The notes beneath the pieces are model-generated. The model did no database searches, was not told the origin of the DNA, and worked only from the letters and a program-made list of their open reading frames with translations. A program made the position numbers and the translations under genes. A stretch of DNA of 64,000 bases from Tolypothrix sp. PCC 7910 (GTDB lineage Bacteria > Cyanobacteriota > Cyanobacteriia > Cyanobacteriales > Nostocaceae), in NCBI RefSeq assembly GCF_011769525.1, contig NZ_CP050440.1:2419501-2483500 (forward strand), given 5' to 3'. This document shows positions 47,943-56,549 of this stretch, one piece after another (position 1 is the stretch's first letter; each line of letters opens with the position of its first letter).

Positions 47943-48889
47943 ATCTCCAACAACACCTTTAAAACACCTCGAGTTTGAGCATATTCAAAAGCTGCAAGTC
48001 CGTCGCTGAGGTGGTAGCGGGCATGAATTAAGGGTGTTACGTCTAGTTGTTCGCTGGCTAGCAATTGTAGTGCGGCGGGAAAGGGGCCACAACGGGAACC
48101 AATGAGCGTGATTTCGTCTACTACCAAAGACGAAACATCTAAGTTAAGATTGCCGGCATAAGTACTTTTGAGTACTAATGTACCGCGAGGACGTAGGGCA
48201 CGGCGTGCGATCGCAAATCCTTCGGGATTACCAGTACACTCTACGGAAATATCGAAAAATCTATCTCTTACATCTGTGGCTAAACCTGTTTTAATGCCTC
48301 TCGCTGCCAAATTAGCTAGTTTTTCTCGATGACGACCTATTACTAAAAGTTCACAGCCTGTTAACGCTATTGTTTGTGCTACCAGTTGTCCCAGCTTACC
48401 ATCTCCAACTACTAACACTCTGTCATTTGCACCTAACGCTACCTGTTGCTGAATTTCTAAGGCGGCTGCTATCGGTTCAGTAAATGTTGCTACTTCTGTA
48501 GGCACATTCTCCGGTACAGGATGTAAATTCTCGACTGGTAAACAGAGGTATTCAGCAAATGCACCGTGACGGTTAACAATCCCTAATACAGTGCGGTTTT
48601 CGCAGTGAGTTGAATTGCCAGTACGACAAAATCGACAATGTCCGCAGACTGCGTTAATTTCGCCAACAACCCGCCGATTTAGTAGGTTTTCTGGCCCTTG
48701 TTCCACAACACCAACAAATTCATGCCCTAAAATTCCACTGTAGGGATAGTAGCCTCTGAGCAGTTCTAAATCGGTGTTGCAAATACCTGCACGCAATACA
48801 CGCACAAGAGCTTCTCCTGGTGGCGGTTCTGGAGTTGGAATATCTGTGCGTAATTGCAATTGGTTGTGTTCGAGCCAAATTCCTTTCAT
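47933..48889 (-). CDS. Zinc-type MDR alcohol dehydrogenase
   Basis: A 318-residue medium-chain dehydrogenase. Catalytic-zinc ligands are G-I-C-N-T-D and G-H-E-F-V-G-V; four structural-zinc cysteines lie in C-G-H-C-R-F-C-R-T-G-N-S-T-H-C. The nucleotide-binding site reads V-V-G-D-G-K-L-G-Q-L. It is a little shorter than the usual 340-350. Substrate could be a polyol, threonine-like or other alcohol and is not set by sequence. Its terminal codons lie inside the heptamer repeats shared with ilvD's 3' flank, so the last residues may be repeat-derived. Confidence 0.85.
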   Translation of the reverse strand: MKGIWLEHNQLQLRTDIPTPEPPPGEALVRVLRAGICNTDLELLRGYYPYSGILGHEFVGVVEQGPENLLNRRVVGEINAVCGHCRFCRTGNSTHCENRTVLGIVNRHGAFAEYLCLPVENLHPVPENVPTEVATFTEPIAAALEIQQQVALGANDRVLVVGDGKLGQLVAQTIALTGCELLVIGRHREKLANLAARGIKTGLATDVRDRFFDISVECTGNPEGFAIARRALRPRGTLVLKSTYAGNLNLDVSSLVVDEITLIGSRCGPFPAALQLLASEQLDVTPLIHARYHLSDGLAAFEYAQTRGVLKVLLEIGD

Positions 48890-49109
48890 GGTGATTAAGC
48901 CGCAATAACAGATACAAGTAGGCGGTGCATTTAAAGATAACTAATCAGGGCTGTCATTTGTCCTTTGTCATTGGTAAGGGTTTATAGCCAATTTATGTGT
49001 CCTAACATAGTTTGGGTTATTTATACCGACTTACTTATTCTAAATTTTGAGAGTGTATCAATTATTGTGCTGGTTAATTATTTCAATAGTGTGAAGTATA
49101 AAATCACTC

Positions 49110-49688
49110 TTATTTTTTGTCTTGGATTACAGTAGAGCCTTCATTATTATTTGCTTGAGTTCTACTTAACCAAATTACTAGATCCTCTGAATGGACTGCT
49201 ATCTCATTACCTAAGGTTTTGATATAGAGAAGTCCGTCACTAATAGTTAAATCTCTAATGGGATACCAGGCATTTCTGTGCCTGATTAAGAGTTCTAAAG
49301 AAAAACCTAACTGTAAGGCATATTTACGGTATTTCCACCAAGCACGCCATAAATGGACAGATTTAGTACCATGCATTTTATAGCCACTGGGTATTTGACA
49401 GTATCGATACTCATAGAAACCTCGATGATCTATTTCTCCTGTCAGAATATAACTATAGTCTGCTAATGCTTCGTTCATCACTTCCCAATGGGATGAAGTA
49501 GCATTAATTGAGAATATTGCTGGCTCCTTCGCGAGTTCGGCTGTAGCAATCACTCCTTCGGCTTTTGTCATTACTTGGTTACTTCTATATACTGTTTGCG
49601 CTGTCAACACAGAGTTTGACAACAATACTTCCTGTTTTTGGATGGAATTATCAACAAATACTCGCATCAATTCTATATTGGACAACAT
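49110..49688 (-). CDS. Protein of unknown function, 192 residues
   Basis: A soluble protein without signal peptide or transmembrane segment. The middle is rich in aromatic and basic residues (H-L-W-R-A-W-W-K-Y-R-K-Y), and the last third looks beta-rich (P-I-R-D-L-T-I-S-D-G-L-L-Y-I-K-T-L). No domain is recognised. The gene is flanked by non-coding DNA and shows normal codon use. It is probably lineage-specific. Confidence 0.6.
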   Translation of the reverse strand: MLSNIELMRVFVDNSIQKQEVLLSNSVLTAQTVYRSNQVMTKAEGVIATAELAKEPAIFSINATSSHWEVMNEALADYSYILTGEIDHRGFYEYRYCQIPSGYKMHGTKSVHLWRAWWKYRKYALQLGFSLELLIRHRNAWYPIRDLTISDGLLYIKTLGNEIAVHSEDLVIWLSRTQANNNEGSTVIQDKK

Positions 49689-49854
49689 GACTCTATTTAT
49701 ACTCAGTAAGCTAAATGCAAAAATAGGTGAATGACAACACAGTATAAATGAGTTTCAAACTTACGCAAGTGTCATATTTTTGCAGATGTTGCCCAGGGTC
49801 AAATAATTTTAGATCTTAGATGTGAGATTTTAGATTAGGGACTATAGGCAAATA

Positions 49855-49887
49855 TGACAAAACCCTTGTTTAGCAAGGGTTTTGTCA
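49855..49887 (-). terminator. Strong hairpin after the phosphatase gene
   Basis: A perfect 14-bp stem (TGACAAAACCCTTG with its complement) closes a 5-base loop, about 40 bases past the stop of the minus-strand inositol-phosphatase gene. Confidence 0.75.
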
Positions 49888-49928
49888 GTATATTCTTTAA
49901 CTAGAATAATTTTTTTTAGGCAAGCTGT

Positions 49929-50735
49929 TTAAATTTTGACAGCTGACAAAAACGGCGTAAATACGGATACTAATTCTGGGCGACTAACTACAAGAGTAGG
50001 GAAAGAGCGATCGCTATAATCTACTCCTGGTGAGAGAGGAAAAGGCTCTGATTTTAAAGATAACCATGTACCACCAGCAGCTTGAACAATTACCCAAACG
50101 CCTGCTAAGTCCCAAACTTTCGGTGTGGCTTCCATCCCGCCTAAAACTGCACCATTAGCAACTGTGAGAAAGTTATAGCTAGCTACACCTAGCATCCGAA
50201 TTTTGCTGGGGAAATCTGGCTGCATTGCGGCGGTGCTGCGAGAACAAAGATTAAAAAAGTGATTATTGCTAGGAGCATCAGGGCTGGTGTGAATGGGGTG
50301 ATGATTAAGAAATGCTCCAGTTGGTGTTGCTAATCCCGATGTACCTTCCCAAAAACCATGAAAAGTTTGATTTAGCGGTGGTACATGAACATAGCCAAAT
50401 ATTGGAATTCCTTTATACAGTAAACCTAGAGAAATCCCCCAAATGGGGATACCCCGCGTAAAGTTAGTTGTACCGTCCAAAGGGTCAATTACCCAGCACC
50501 ATTCTGTACCGGGAAAAGTTCGGTCACTCTCTTCGGTTAAAATACCGTATTCAGGAAAAGTAGAAGCGATCGCATCCCTAATTGTCTGATCTGCCCATTT
50601 ATCAGCTTGTGTTACCAAAGTGCCATCAGCTTTATGTAAAGCTTGCACCCGCCCAAAATCCTGCATTAATTGCTTCCCCACTTTGGTAGTGGTGCTTTGG
50701 GCAAAATCGAGAATAGTATTCCAAAAATCATTCAT
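49929..50735 (-). CDS. Inositol monophosphatase-family phosphatase
   Basis: A 268-residue Mg-dependent sugar-phosphatase. Metal-site motifs are intact: E-E-S-D (about 70-73), D-P-L-D-G-T-T-N-F and W-D-L-A-G near the C-terminus. The family covers inositol, histidinol, fructose-bis and adenosine bisphosphate phosphatases, so substrate stays open. The ATG at 50735 is chosen; an in-frame TTG at 50753 would add six residues. Confidence 0.9.
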   Translation of the reverse strand: MNDFWNTILDFAQSTTTKVGKQLMQDFGRVQALHKADGTLVTQADKWADQTIRDAIASTFPEYGILTEESDRTFPGTEWCWVIDPLDGTTNFTRGIPIWGISLGLLYKGIPIFGYVHVPPLNQTFHGFWEGTSGLATPTGAFLNHHPIHTSPDAPSNNHFFNLCSRSTAAMQPDFPSKIRMLGVASYNFLTVANGAVLGGMEATPKVWDLAGVWVIVQAAGGTWLSLKSEPFPLSPGVDYSDRSFPTLVVSRPELVSVFTPFLSAVKI

Positions 50736-50764
50736 TGATACATTCTCGCGCAAACCAGGCTTTC

Positions 50765-50870
50765 AGCCAAGCATTGGGGGTGGGGATAGGGGAAGGGGGA
50801 AAGGGAAAAGGGGAAAGGGGAAATTATTATTACTCATTACCTATGCCCTATGCCCTATGCCCCATGCCCA
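50765..50870. repeat. G-rich and CCCTATG repeat spacer
   Basis: AGGGGAAA-type units are followed by alternating CCCTATGCCCCATGCCC words, separating two minus-strand genes. Same repeat class as elsewhere in the window. Confidence 0.75.
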
Positions 50871-50871
50871 T

Positions 50872-52305
50872 TTAATCTAAATCACTTTCCAATACAGAAG
50901 CGATCGCTTGTTTGGTGCTGGTTTGAAATTCTGTGACGTTGACGCGATTAAGGAACCAAATTGATACCAACATTCCTATGGCTTCTAAAACAAATACTAG
51001 TCCATAGGCTAGTTCTAAGCTGGGTAGTAAATTACGTCCTATATCTAAGACTGTGCCACCAATTACTACAGCAATCCCTCGAGAAATTGACTGTGCTAAC
51101 CCCCATGCGCCAATAAATGTACCTGCGGCTTCGGCGGCTGTTAAATCTAGCATTAAGCTAATTGCTGCTGTGGTGACAAAACCAGTTGCTAAACCGAACA
51201 AAACTAAACCGAATTTCAAGAAAGCTGGATTCGCGGAAAAGCCGGAGAAGCCTAGCAAAAGCGAAGCACAAGCTACTAATATGCAGCCTAATTTGGCAGT
51301 TCTACGCTTACCTAAACGTGGCACAATCACAAAGCCGGTTACGCCGTAGGAAATGAGGATACCAGTGCCATAGAAAACATTCAGCTTGGTGCTTTCAGCT
51401 AGAGGCATCTTAAAAACTTGTCCTGCAAAAGGTTCCACAATTGGATCTTGCATAAACAAGCTGATAGTCATCACTAATAAAAACGTGAAAAACAAGCCTG
51501 TTTGCCGACTAGCTGTTAAAATTCCCCATGCGTTACGTAAGCTGATGCTGTCTTCGCGATTGACTACTTGAGAACGTCTGGAATATAAGGAATACTTTTT
51601 CTCTACACCCAATGTGGCAGCGATCGCAAAACAAAATACAATAGCTGGCACAACCATAAACAGCTTGTTAACGGCTGCTTGTAACGTCGCTATGCTGGCT
51701 CCTGGTGTTAATTGCTTCAGTAAGCTGGAACTAATAATTGCTCCAACAATAATTCCCACCATTAGCATCGACCAGACAACACCGACTACTTTGGAACGGT
51801 TATCTTCTTCGGAGATATCCACCAACAAAGCAGCAAAAGCTGTACCGCTAGCACAAATTGCTAGACCGTAGACAGCAAACACCAAGCACAGCAGCGCCGT
51901 CCAGCCAAGAGTTTGAGTCGTCCATACCCAACCGCCAGCAGCTTCGGCAGCAAAATCCAACTGCCACATTACCTGCACAGATAAAAATGCGGCGATCGCA
52001 AATACTGCTGCTCCCACCCAAACATAAGCTGTACGATGATAACCCCACATAGGTTTAGCATCTGATATCTGACCAAACCAAATACGCGAAGGCGAAACGA
52101 AAGCTGGGAGTGCTAGCACTAACGACACTAGGGTTGCTGGAATCGCAATTTCCTGAATCATGACTCTGTTCAGTACCCCCAGAGTCAGGATTGACATCAT
52201 GCTCAACCCCATTTGAAACAAGCCTAGCCTGAACATGGTCAGCAGATTGACCCTTGGCACAGCTACGGAGTTTGTTCGAGAATCAAAGGCTTCACTGCTT
52301 GCCAT
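50872..52305 (-). CDS. PucC/LhaA-family major-facilitator protein
   Basis: A 477-residue membrane protein with about twelve helices, of the PucC/BCD subgroup of the major facilitator superfamily. Recognisable pieces are F-R-L-G-L-F-Q-M-G-L-S-M-M-S-I-L-T-L-G-V-L-N-R-V-M near the N-terminus and I-S-D-A-K-P-M-W-G-Y-H-R-T later. In purple bacteria PucC/LhaA assist light-harvesting complex assembly, and in cyanobacteria relatives are linked to pigment handling or chlorophyll-protein assembly. The exact role here is inferred. Confidence 0.85.
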   Translation of the reverse strand: MASSEAFDSRTNSVAVPRVNLLTMFRLGLFQMGLSMMSILTLGVLNRVMIQEIAIPATLVSLVLALPAFVSPSRIWFGQISDAKPMWGYHRTAYVWVGAAVFAIAAFLSVQVMWQLDFAAEAAGGWVWTTQTLGWTALLCLVFAVYGLAICASGTAFAALLVDISEEDNRSKVVGVVWSMLMVGIIVGAIISSSLLKQLTPGASIATLQAAVNKLFMVVPAIVFCFAIAATLGVEKKYSLYSRRSQVVNREDSISLRNAWGILTASRQTGLFFTFLLVMTISLFMQDPIVEPFAGQVFKMPLAESTKLNVFYGTGILISYGVTGFVIVPRLGKRRTAKLGCILVACASLLLGFSGFSANPAFLKFGLVLFGLATGFVTTAAISLMLDLTAAEAAGTFIGAWGLAQSISRGIAVVIGGTVLDIGRNLLPSLELAYGLVFVLEAIGMLVSIWFLNRVNVTEFQTSTKQAIASVLESDLD

Positions 52306-52467
52306 AGCTAATTTTTCATAGGGAGAAATTCATCTTTTAACTTAAAGATAAACCGAATTCTACCCTCAATTACTAATAGTTTTTTTCAAGAAAAAATGAC
52401 ATCAGGAATGGGAATAAGAAATGATTCCAAAAGAGTACAAATGCTCACCTTACGCTTGACTAGGAAA

Positions 52468-53973
52468 TTACAAATTACGAATTGCATTTACAGGTAAGCT
52501 TAAAGTAAAAGAAGTGTGATTAGGTGGTGTCTGGTCAAGAGTAAGTTTACCATTGTGAGCAATAGCGATTTCCCTAGCCAAGCTAAGTCCTAAACCTGTT
52601 CCCTCTACCTTTCTAGTTCGTGCCGGATCTCCACGATAGAAGCGGTCAAAAATGCGATCGCGATCGCTTGTGGGAATTTCTTGAGATGAATTGCTAATAG
52701 TAACTAATACTGTCTTTCCCTGCTGTCTAGCATTAATTCGCATCCAACCTTCTGGAACATTGTATTTAATGGCATTGCTAAATAAATTTTGTAATACCTG
52801 AGTCAGTAAATCGCGATCGCCTTTTACCTTTAATCTCGGAGTAATCTCTGCTATCACTTGTAAATGAGGTGCTAGCAGTTCCATATCCTCTACTATCTCG
52901 GCTAATATCTCGGATAAATTTACTTCCACCTGATGTAAATTCATTTTGCCGGCATCAGCTAAAGACAGCAACAACAGCTTGCGAACAATGCCACTGAGGC
53001 GAGACACTTCATCTAAAAGATTGCTGAGATTTTGTTGTAACTCTGAACCTGGTTCTGCTTTTTGCAAAGTTCGCTCTAGTTCACCTTGTAAAATTGCTAT
53101 TGGTGTTTTCAGTTCGTGGGCTGCATCGCCGCTGAAGCGAGAAGCCTGTTTAAAACTGCGTTCCAGACGTTCTAACATCTGGTTAAACACCTGAATTAAT
53201 TCCACAAATTCCGTATCTGTAGCAGCGATTGGCACTCTTTGATCCAATCCTTTGACAGTAACTTGCCGGATAGCAAATGCTAAATCCCGGATGGGTCGCA
53301 AAGCCCCGTAAGACAGCAACCAAGCACTAGTAGTAATAATCAGCAGGACAACGGGTATAGAAATTAAGAAAACATCACGGATAATCGCCATCTCCCGATC
53401 GATACCTTGCAAACTGACAGCGATCGCAATTTGAGATTCATGAAAAGCGATCGCACCGATGCGCCAAGTTCCTGTTTTCGTGCGTTGAGTTACTAATTTT
53501 GGATGCAGCGGTGGTCGATCAGGGGGAGGTTCAAAAGGAAATTGCCTATCAGGAGGTTGTGGCGCTGTTCCTGAACTATTGGGTAGTCTTTGGCGATCGC
53601 GGTGGGGAAATTGAGATGGTAAAAACTTGGGTTGTGGAGGCCACAAACCATTTAAATTAAAATCAGCCGACCATAGTTCAGATTGATAAAGCGTTTTACC
53701 ATCTCTATCTTTTACCAATAAGGCGATAGGTGTTTCTTTACCTGTCCCCAACTCCTGCGGTAATAATTGTTCAAAGGATGGTAAATAAGACTGCAAAATA
53801 TCTTCTCTAGGCGGGTGAGGACGACTCAATAAAGCTTCTAGCTTTGCATCTAGTCGGCTAACCTTAGCCTCATGAATCAGCCACCAAGAAATACTACCAA
53901 ACCCCGCCAGCGCACTACCAGCTAGCATGGCAAATAACAAAGCGATTCGGAGACGGAAGGAGTGGATTTTCAC
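52468..53973 (-). CDS. OmpR-system sensor histidine kinase
   Basis: A 501-residue membrane kinase: a first transmembrane helix (about 10-32), a periplasmic domain (about 33-200) with a Pro-rich run, a second helix (about 203-225), HAMP (about 226-280), HisKA with His286 in D-A-A-H-E-L-K-T-P, and a HATPase with G-T-G-L-G-L. Translation begins at GTG (53973). The bases right before it are CCCCAACC from a tandem-repeat block, so no usual ribosome site is present. It is downstream of the response regulator at 54556, same strand, with 0.58 kb of repeats in between. Signal unknown; the proline-rich sensor and nearby secreted proteins hint at envelope or metal sensing. Confidence 0.9.
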   Translation of the reverse strand: MKIHSFRLRIALLFAMLAGSALAGFGSISWWLIHEAKVSRLDAKLEALLSRPHPPREDILQSYLPSFEQLLPQELGTGKETPIALLVKDRDGKTLYQSELWSADFNLNGLWPPQPKFLPSQFPHRDRQRLPNSSGTAPQPPDRQFPFEPPPDRPPLHPKLVTQRTKTGTWRIGAIAFHESQIAIAVSLQGIDREMAIIRDVFLISIPVVLLIITTSAWLLSYGALRPIRDLAFAIRQVTVKGLDQRVPIAATDTEFVELIQVFNQMLERLERSFKQASRFSGDAAHELKTPIAILQGELERTLQKAEPGSELQQNLSNLLDEVSRLSGIVRKLLLLSLADAGKMNLHQVEVNLSEILAEIVEDMELLAPHLQVIAEITPRLKVKGDRDLLTQVLQNLFSNAIKYNVPEGWMRINARQQGKTVLVTISNSSQEIPTSDRDRIFDRFYRGDPARTRKVEGTGLGLSLAREIAIAHNGKLTLDQTPPNHTSFTLSLPVNAIRNL

Positions 53974-53975
53974 GG

Positions 53976-54110
53976 TTGGGGAATGGGGATTGGGGACTGG
54001 GGACTGGGGACTGGGGATTGGGGGCTGGGGATTGGGGTTTGGGGTTTGGGGATTGGGGACTGGGGGCTGGGGTTTGGGGTTTGGGGTTTGGGGTTTGGGG
54101 ACTAGGACAA
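53976..54110. repeat. GGGGACT/GGGGATT/GGGTTTG heptamer array
   Basis: About eighteen heptamers in tandem (GGGGACT, GGGGATT, GGGGTTT and variants) lie directly against the GTG start of the histidine kinase gene. On the transcribed strand this gives a C-rich 5' leader. Confidence 0.95.
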
Positions 54111-54144
54111 TTTGCTTTATGAACGTAAGGTGTTGTTTGAAGCT

Positions 54145-54501
54145 TTGAGGCTGAATGTTGAGGCTTTGAGCCTGGATGTTGAAACTTTGAGGCTGAATAT
54201 TGAGGCTTTGAGCCTGGATGTTGAAACTTTGAAGCTGAATGTTGAGGCTTTGAACTTGAATGTTGAAACTTTGAGGCTGAACGTTCAGGTTTTGAGCCTG
54301 AACGTTCAGGTTTTGAGCCTGGATGTTGAAGTTCTGAGGCTGGAAGTTGCGGCTTTAAGTCTGAAACTTGCGGCTTTAAGCCTGAAAATTGCGGTTTTGA
54401 GGCTGAAAGTTGCGCCTTTGAGCCTGAAAGTTGCGGTTTTGAGGCTGAAAGTTGCGCCTTTGAGCCTGAAAGTTGCGCCTTTGAGCCTGAAATTTAAATC
54501 T
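54145..54501. repeat. Seventeen-unit 21-bp tandem repeat between kinase and regulator
   Basis: Seventeen 21-bp units of the type CTGAATGTTGAGGCTTTGAGC fill the gap between the two-component genes. Read on the plus strand they encode a heptad L-x-L-x-V-E-x. The open frame (54112-54504) has only a TTG start and no ribosome site, so coding is doubtful. The early units are AAT-GTT-GAG rich and the later units AAA-GTT-GCG rich, showing stepwise drift. 21 bp equals two helical turns, so bends or protein sites would be phased. Confidence 0.85.
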
Positions 54502-54504
54502 TAA

Positions 54505-54552
54505 CCTCCCATTACCCAATCCCCAGTCCCCAATCCCCAATCCCCAATCCCC
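54505..54552. repeat. CCCCAAT/CCCCAGT heptamers
   Basis: Seven or so CCCCAAT and CCCCAGT units just past the response-regulator stop codon. They are the reverse-oriented counterpart of the array at 53976. Confidence 0.85.
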
Positions 54553-54555
54553 AAC

Positions 54556-55239
54556 TCAAGAATTCCGAAACCGATACCCAACTCCGCGCACGCTTTCAAT
54601 CCAAGTTAAGCCAGTTATTGAGTCAATCTTTTTGCGGATGCGTTGAATACAGACATCAACGACATTGGTGTTGGGGTTGAAATCATAGCCCCAGACATGT
54701 TCTAAAATTTGGGTGCGGGTAAAAACTCGCCCTGGAGAACGCATCAAATATTCCACAAGATTAAATTCGCGGGTGGTAAGTTCAACCACCTGTCCATCAC
54801 AAGTAACTTCCCGAGTGATGCGATCCAGCTTGATGGGGCCGACAGAAAGTAGATTTTGGCGATCGCCTAAACTCCGGCGCACTACTGCATGAATTCTGGC
54901 TGCTAACTCTTCCACAAAAAACGGTTTGGCTATGTAATCATCAGCCCCTAAGTTCAAACCTTCTAGGCGATCGTCTAGTTCATTCCGAGCTGTTAACAAG
55001 ATTACAGGCGTATTCCGCCCTTTCTGCCGCAATTGTTTGAGAATCGATAGCCCATCCTTCCCTGGCACCATAATATCGAGAATTAGGGCATCGTATTCGT
55101 TATCTAAAGCCTTGAGATATCCTTCATCGCCATTGTCGCAATAGTCTACGACAAATCCCTGCTCCTTCAATCCATCTCGGACGAAGTTAGCAATTTTTGC
55201 TTCATCTTCGACAAACAGAACGTTCACAAGTACAAGCAT
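54556..55239 (-). CDS. OmpR/PhoB-family response regulator
   Basis: A 227-residue regulator with a receiver domain (phosphoacceptor Asp55; acidic pair Glu11-Asp12; Lys near position 105 in I-A-K-P-F) and a winged-helix DNA-binding domain (about 130-227, ending G-V-G-Y-R-F). It is divergent from the first secreted-protein gene, sharing a 145-bp promoter with an inverted repeat. It forms the pair with the kinase at 52468. The ATG at 55239 is used; a GTG four codons later is possible. Confidence 0.93.
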   Translation of the reverse strand: MLVLVNVLFVEDEAKIANFVRDGLKEQGFVVDYCDNGDEGYLKALDNEYDALILDIMVPGKDGLSILKQLRQKGRNTPVILLTARNELDDRLEGLNLGADDYIAKPFFVEELAARIHAVVRRSLGDRQNLLSVGPIKLDRITREVTCDGQVVELTTREFNLVEYLMRSPGRVFTRTQILEHVWGYDFNPNTNVVDVCIQRIRKKIDSITGLTWIESVRGVGYRFRNS

Positions 55240-55287
55240 TCATTACTTTACTGATGGCTCCATTTTAGATTGATTACGCTGTAGCTC

Positions 55288-55360
55288 AAATTACAAAACT
55301 GTAATTTAGAAACTAGGTGGTTTGTAATTTTGGAGTGACTAAATCATAAATATCAACACC
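55288..55360. promoter_or_regulatory. Shared regulatory element, copy A
   Basis: Holds AAATTACAAAACTGTAATT (dyad ATTACA/TGTAAT) followed 16 bases later by TTGTAAT and a TTTGGAGTGACT..AATCATAAATAT block. It lies between the divergent response regulator and secreted-protein genes. Copy B at 55736 matches in sequence and spacing. Probable binding site for the adjacent OmpR-type regulator. Confidence 0.6.
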
Positions 55361-55384
55361 ACTCCATTACGTCTAAAGGTTGTT

Positions 55385-55699
55385 ATGAAAATTCGTCAAA
55401 TGTTAGCCGTAGCAGCGATTCCTTTTGTAATTGGTTCATTTGCATTTGCACCTAGTCAAGCCAAAGCTGAAGCACCAGCCCATCAGCATGAAAAAATAGC
55501 CCAACAAACCGATAGACCACTTATTGAACAGCAAAAACCTAATAACAAACCACAGGCTAGGCATCAAAAACCCCGTCCTCAACAGAAAAAGCCTTCTCCT
55601 CAACGCCCCCAGCCACACCAAAATCACAAAAATACCCAAACTCCGCAAGCACATAATTTGGGTTTAGAAGAAATTCAGGTAAAACCCAATTACCGTTAA
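55385..55699 (+). CDS. Small secreted Pro/Gln/His-rich protein
   Basis: A 104-residue protein with a signal peptide (about 1-27, cleavage near A-K-A-E) and a mature part of about 75 residues rich in Pro, Gln, His and Lys (H-Q-H-E, then K-P-R-P-Q-Q-K-K-P-S-P). It should be exported and disordered, and its His could bind metal. Its promoter is like that of the next gene. Together with the divergent two-component pair this suggests a sensed-and-responding envelope unit. No family recognised. Confidence 0.7.
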   Translation: MKIRQMLAVAAIPFVIGSFAFAPSQAKAEAPAHQHEKIAQQTDRPLIEQQKPNNKPQARHQKPRPQQKKPSPQRPQPHQNHKNTQTPQAHNLGLEEIQVKPNYR

Positions 55700-55735
55700 T
55701 CGCAACACTGCTAATTTTGCTCAGTCAACCCGCTT

Positions 55736-55808
55736 AAATTACAAAACTGTAATTAATCACGAGGGCGAATTGTAATCTTGGGTTGGCTTAATCAGAAATA
55801 TAAACAAA
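55736..55808 (+). promoter_or_regulatory. Shared regulatory element, copy B
   Basis: Repeats copy A: AAATTACAAAACTGTAATT, then TTGTAAT at the same 16-base distance, then a CTTGGGTTGGCT..AATCAGAAATAT block. It ends about 20 bases before the ATG at 55829. Confidence 0.6.
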
Positions 55809-55828
55809 CTATCTATTGAGGAACGAGC

Positions 55829-56458
55829 ATGAAATTTCGTAGAACATTAGTTATTGCTGCAATTCCTGTTTTGTTGGGTACAGTTGGTTTGATTTCACTT
55901 CAACAAGTAGATGCTGCTAATAAATTTCAGCACATTGCTCAAAATTCACAACCACCCAACGAACCCCAGAACGGACAAAGAAGACCACCTCATCCCGATT
56001 TTGCAGCAGCAGCTACTAAGTTAGGTATCACAGAACAACAATTAAAGGATGCTTTGGGCGTTCCTGCTAATCCCCCAACTCCCGGCGAAGGCGGTAATCA
56101 ACGCCCACCTCGACCAGATTTTAAAGCAGCGGCGGCTAAGTTAGGTATCACAGAACAGAAATTAAAGGATGCGTTAGGAGTTCCCCCCAATCCTCCAGGT
56201 GAAGGACATCAGCGTCCACCTCGACCAGATTTTAAAGCGGCGGCTACTAAGTTAGGTGTTACAGAACAGCAGTTAAAGGATGCATTAGGAGTTCCCGCCA
56301 ATCCCCCCACTCCTGGCGCAGGTGGTAATCAGCAGCGTCCACCTCGACCAGATTTTAAAGCAGCGGCTGCTAAGTTAGGCGTTACAGAACAACAACTAAA
56401 GGATGCGTTGGGAGTTCCCGCCAATCCTCCAGGCGATCGCCCTGAAGAAAATAGATAG
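55829..56458 (+). CDS. Secreted protein with four RPPRPDF-KLGVTEQQLKDALG repeats
   Basis: A 209-residue protein with a signal peptide (about 1-30) and four tandem units of about 40 residues. Each unit has a proline-rich start (R-P-P-R-P-D-F), a helical core (K-A-A-A-x-K-L-G-V-T-E-Q-Q-L-K-D-A-L-G) and a Pro-rich linker. The helices are short and similar, as in bead-like periplasmic or surface proteins. The signal peptide resembles that of the previous gene, and the two share an upstream element, so an ancestral duplication followed by divergence is likely. Function unknown. Confidence 0.75.
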   Translation: MKFRRTLVIAAIPVLLGTVGLISLQQVDAANKFQHIAQNSQPPNEPQNGQRRPPHPDFAAAATKLGITEQQLKDALGVPANPPTPGEGGNQRPPRPDFKAAAAKLGITEQKLKDALGVPPNPPGEGHQRPPRPDFKAAATKLGVTEQQLKDALGVPANPPTPGAGGNQQRPPRPDFKAAAAKLGVTEQQLKDALGVPANPPGDRPEENR

Positions 56459-56499
56459 TTCGGTATTCAACCAAGCCACATCATTACATATATTTGACT

Positions 56500-56541
56500 G
56501 TTGATAGTTCACAGTTAACAGTCAACAGTCAACAGTTAACA
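56500..56541. repeat. AACAGTC/AACAGTT heptamers
   Basis: Five or six CAACAGT-type heptamers directly ahead of the intradiol-dioxygenase gene, ending eight bases before its GTG start. Confidence 0.75.
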
Positions 56542-56549
56542 ACAAGACT

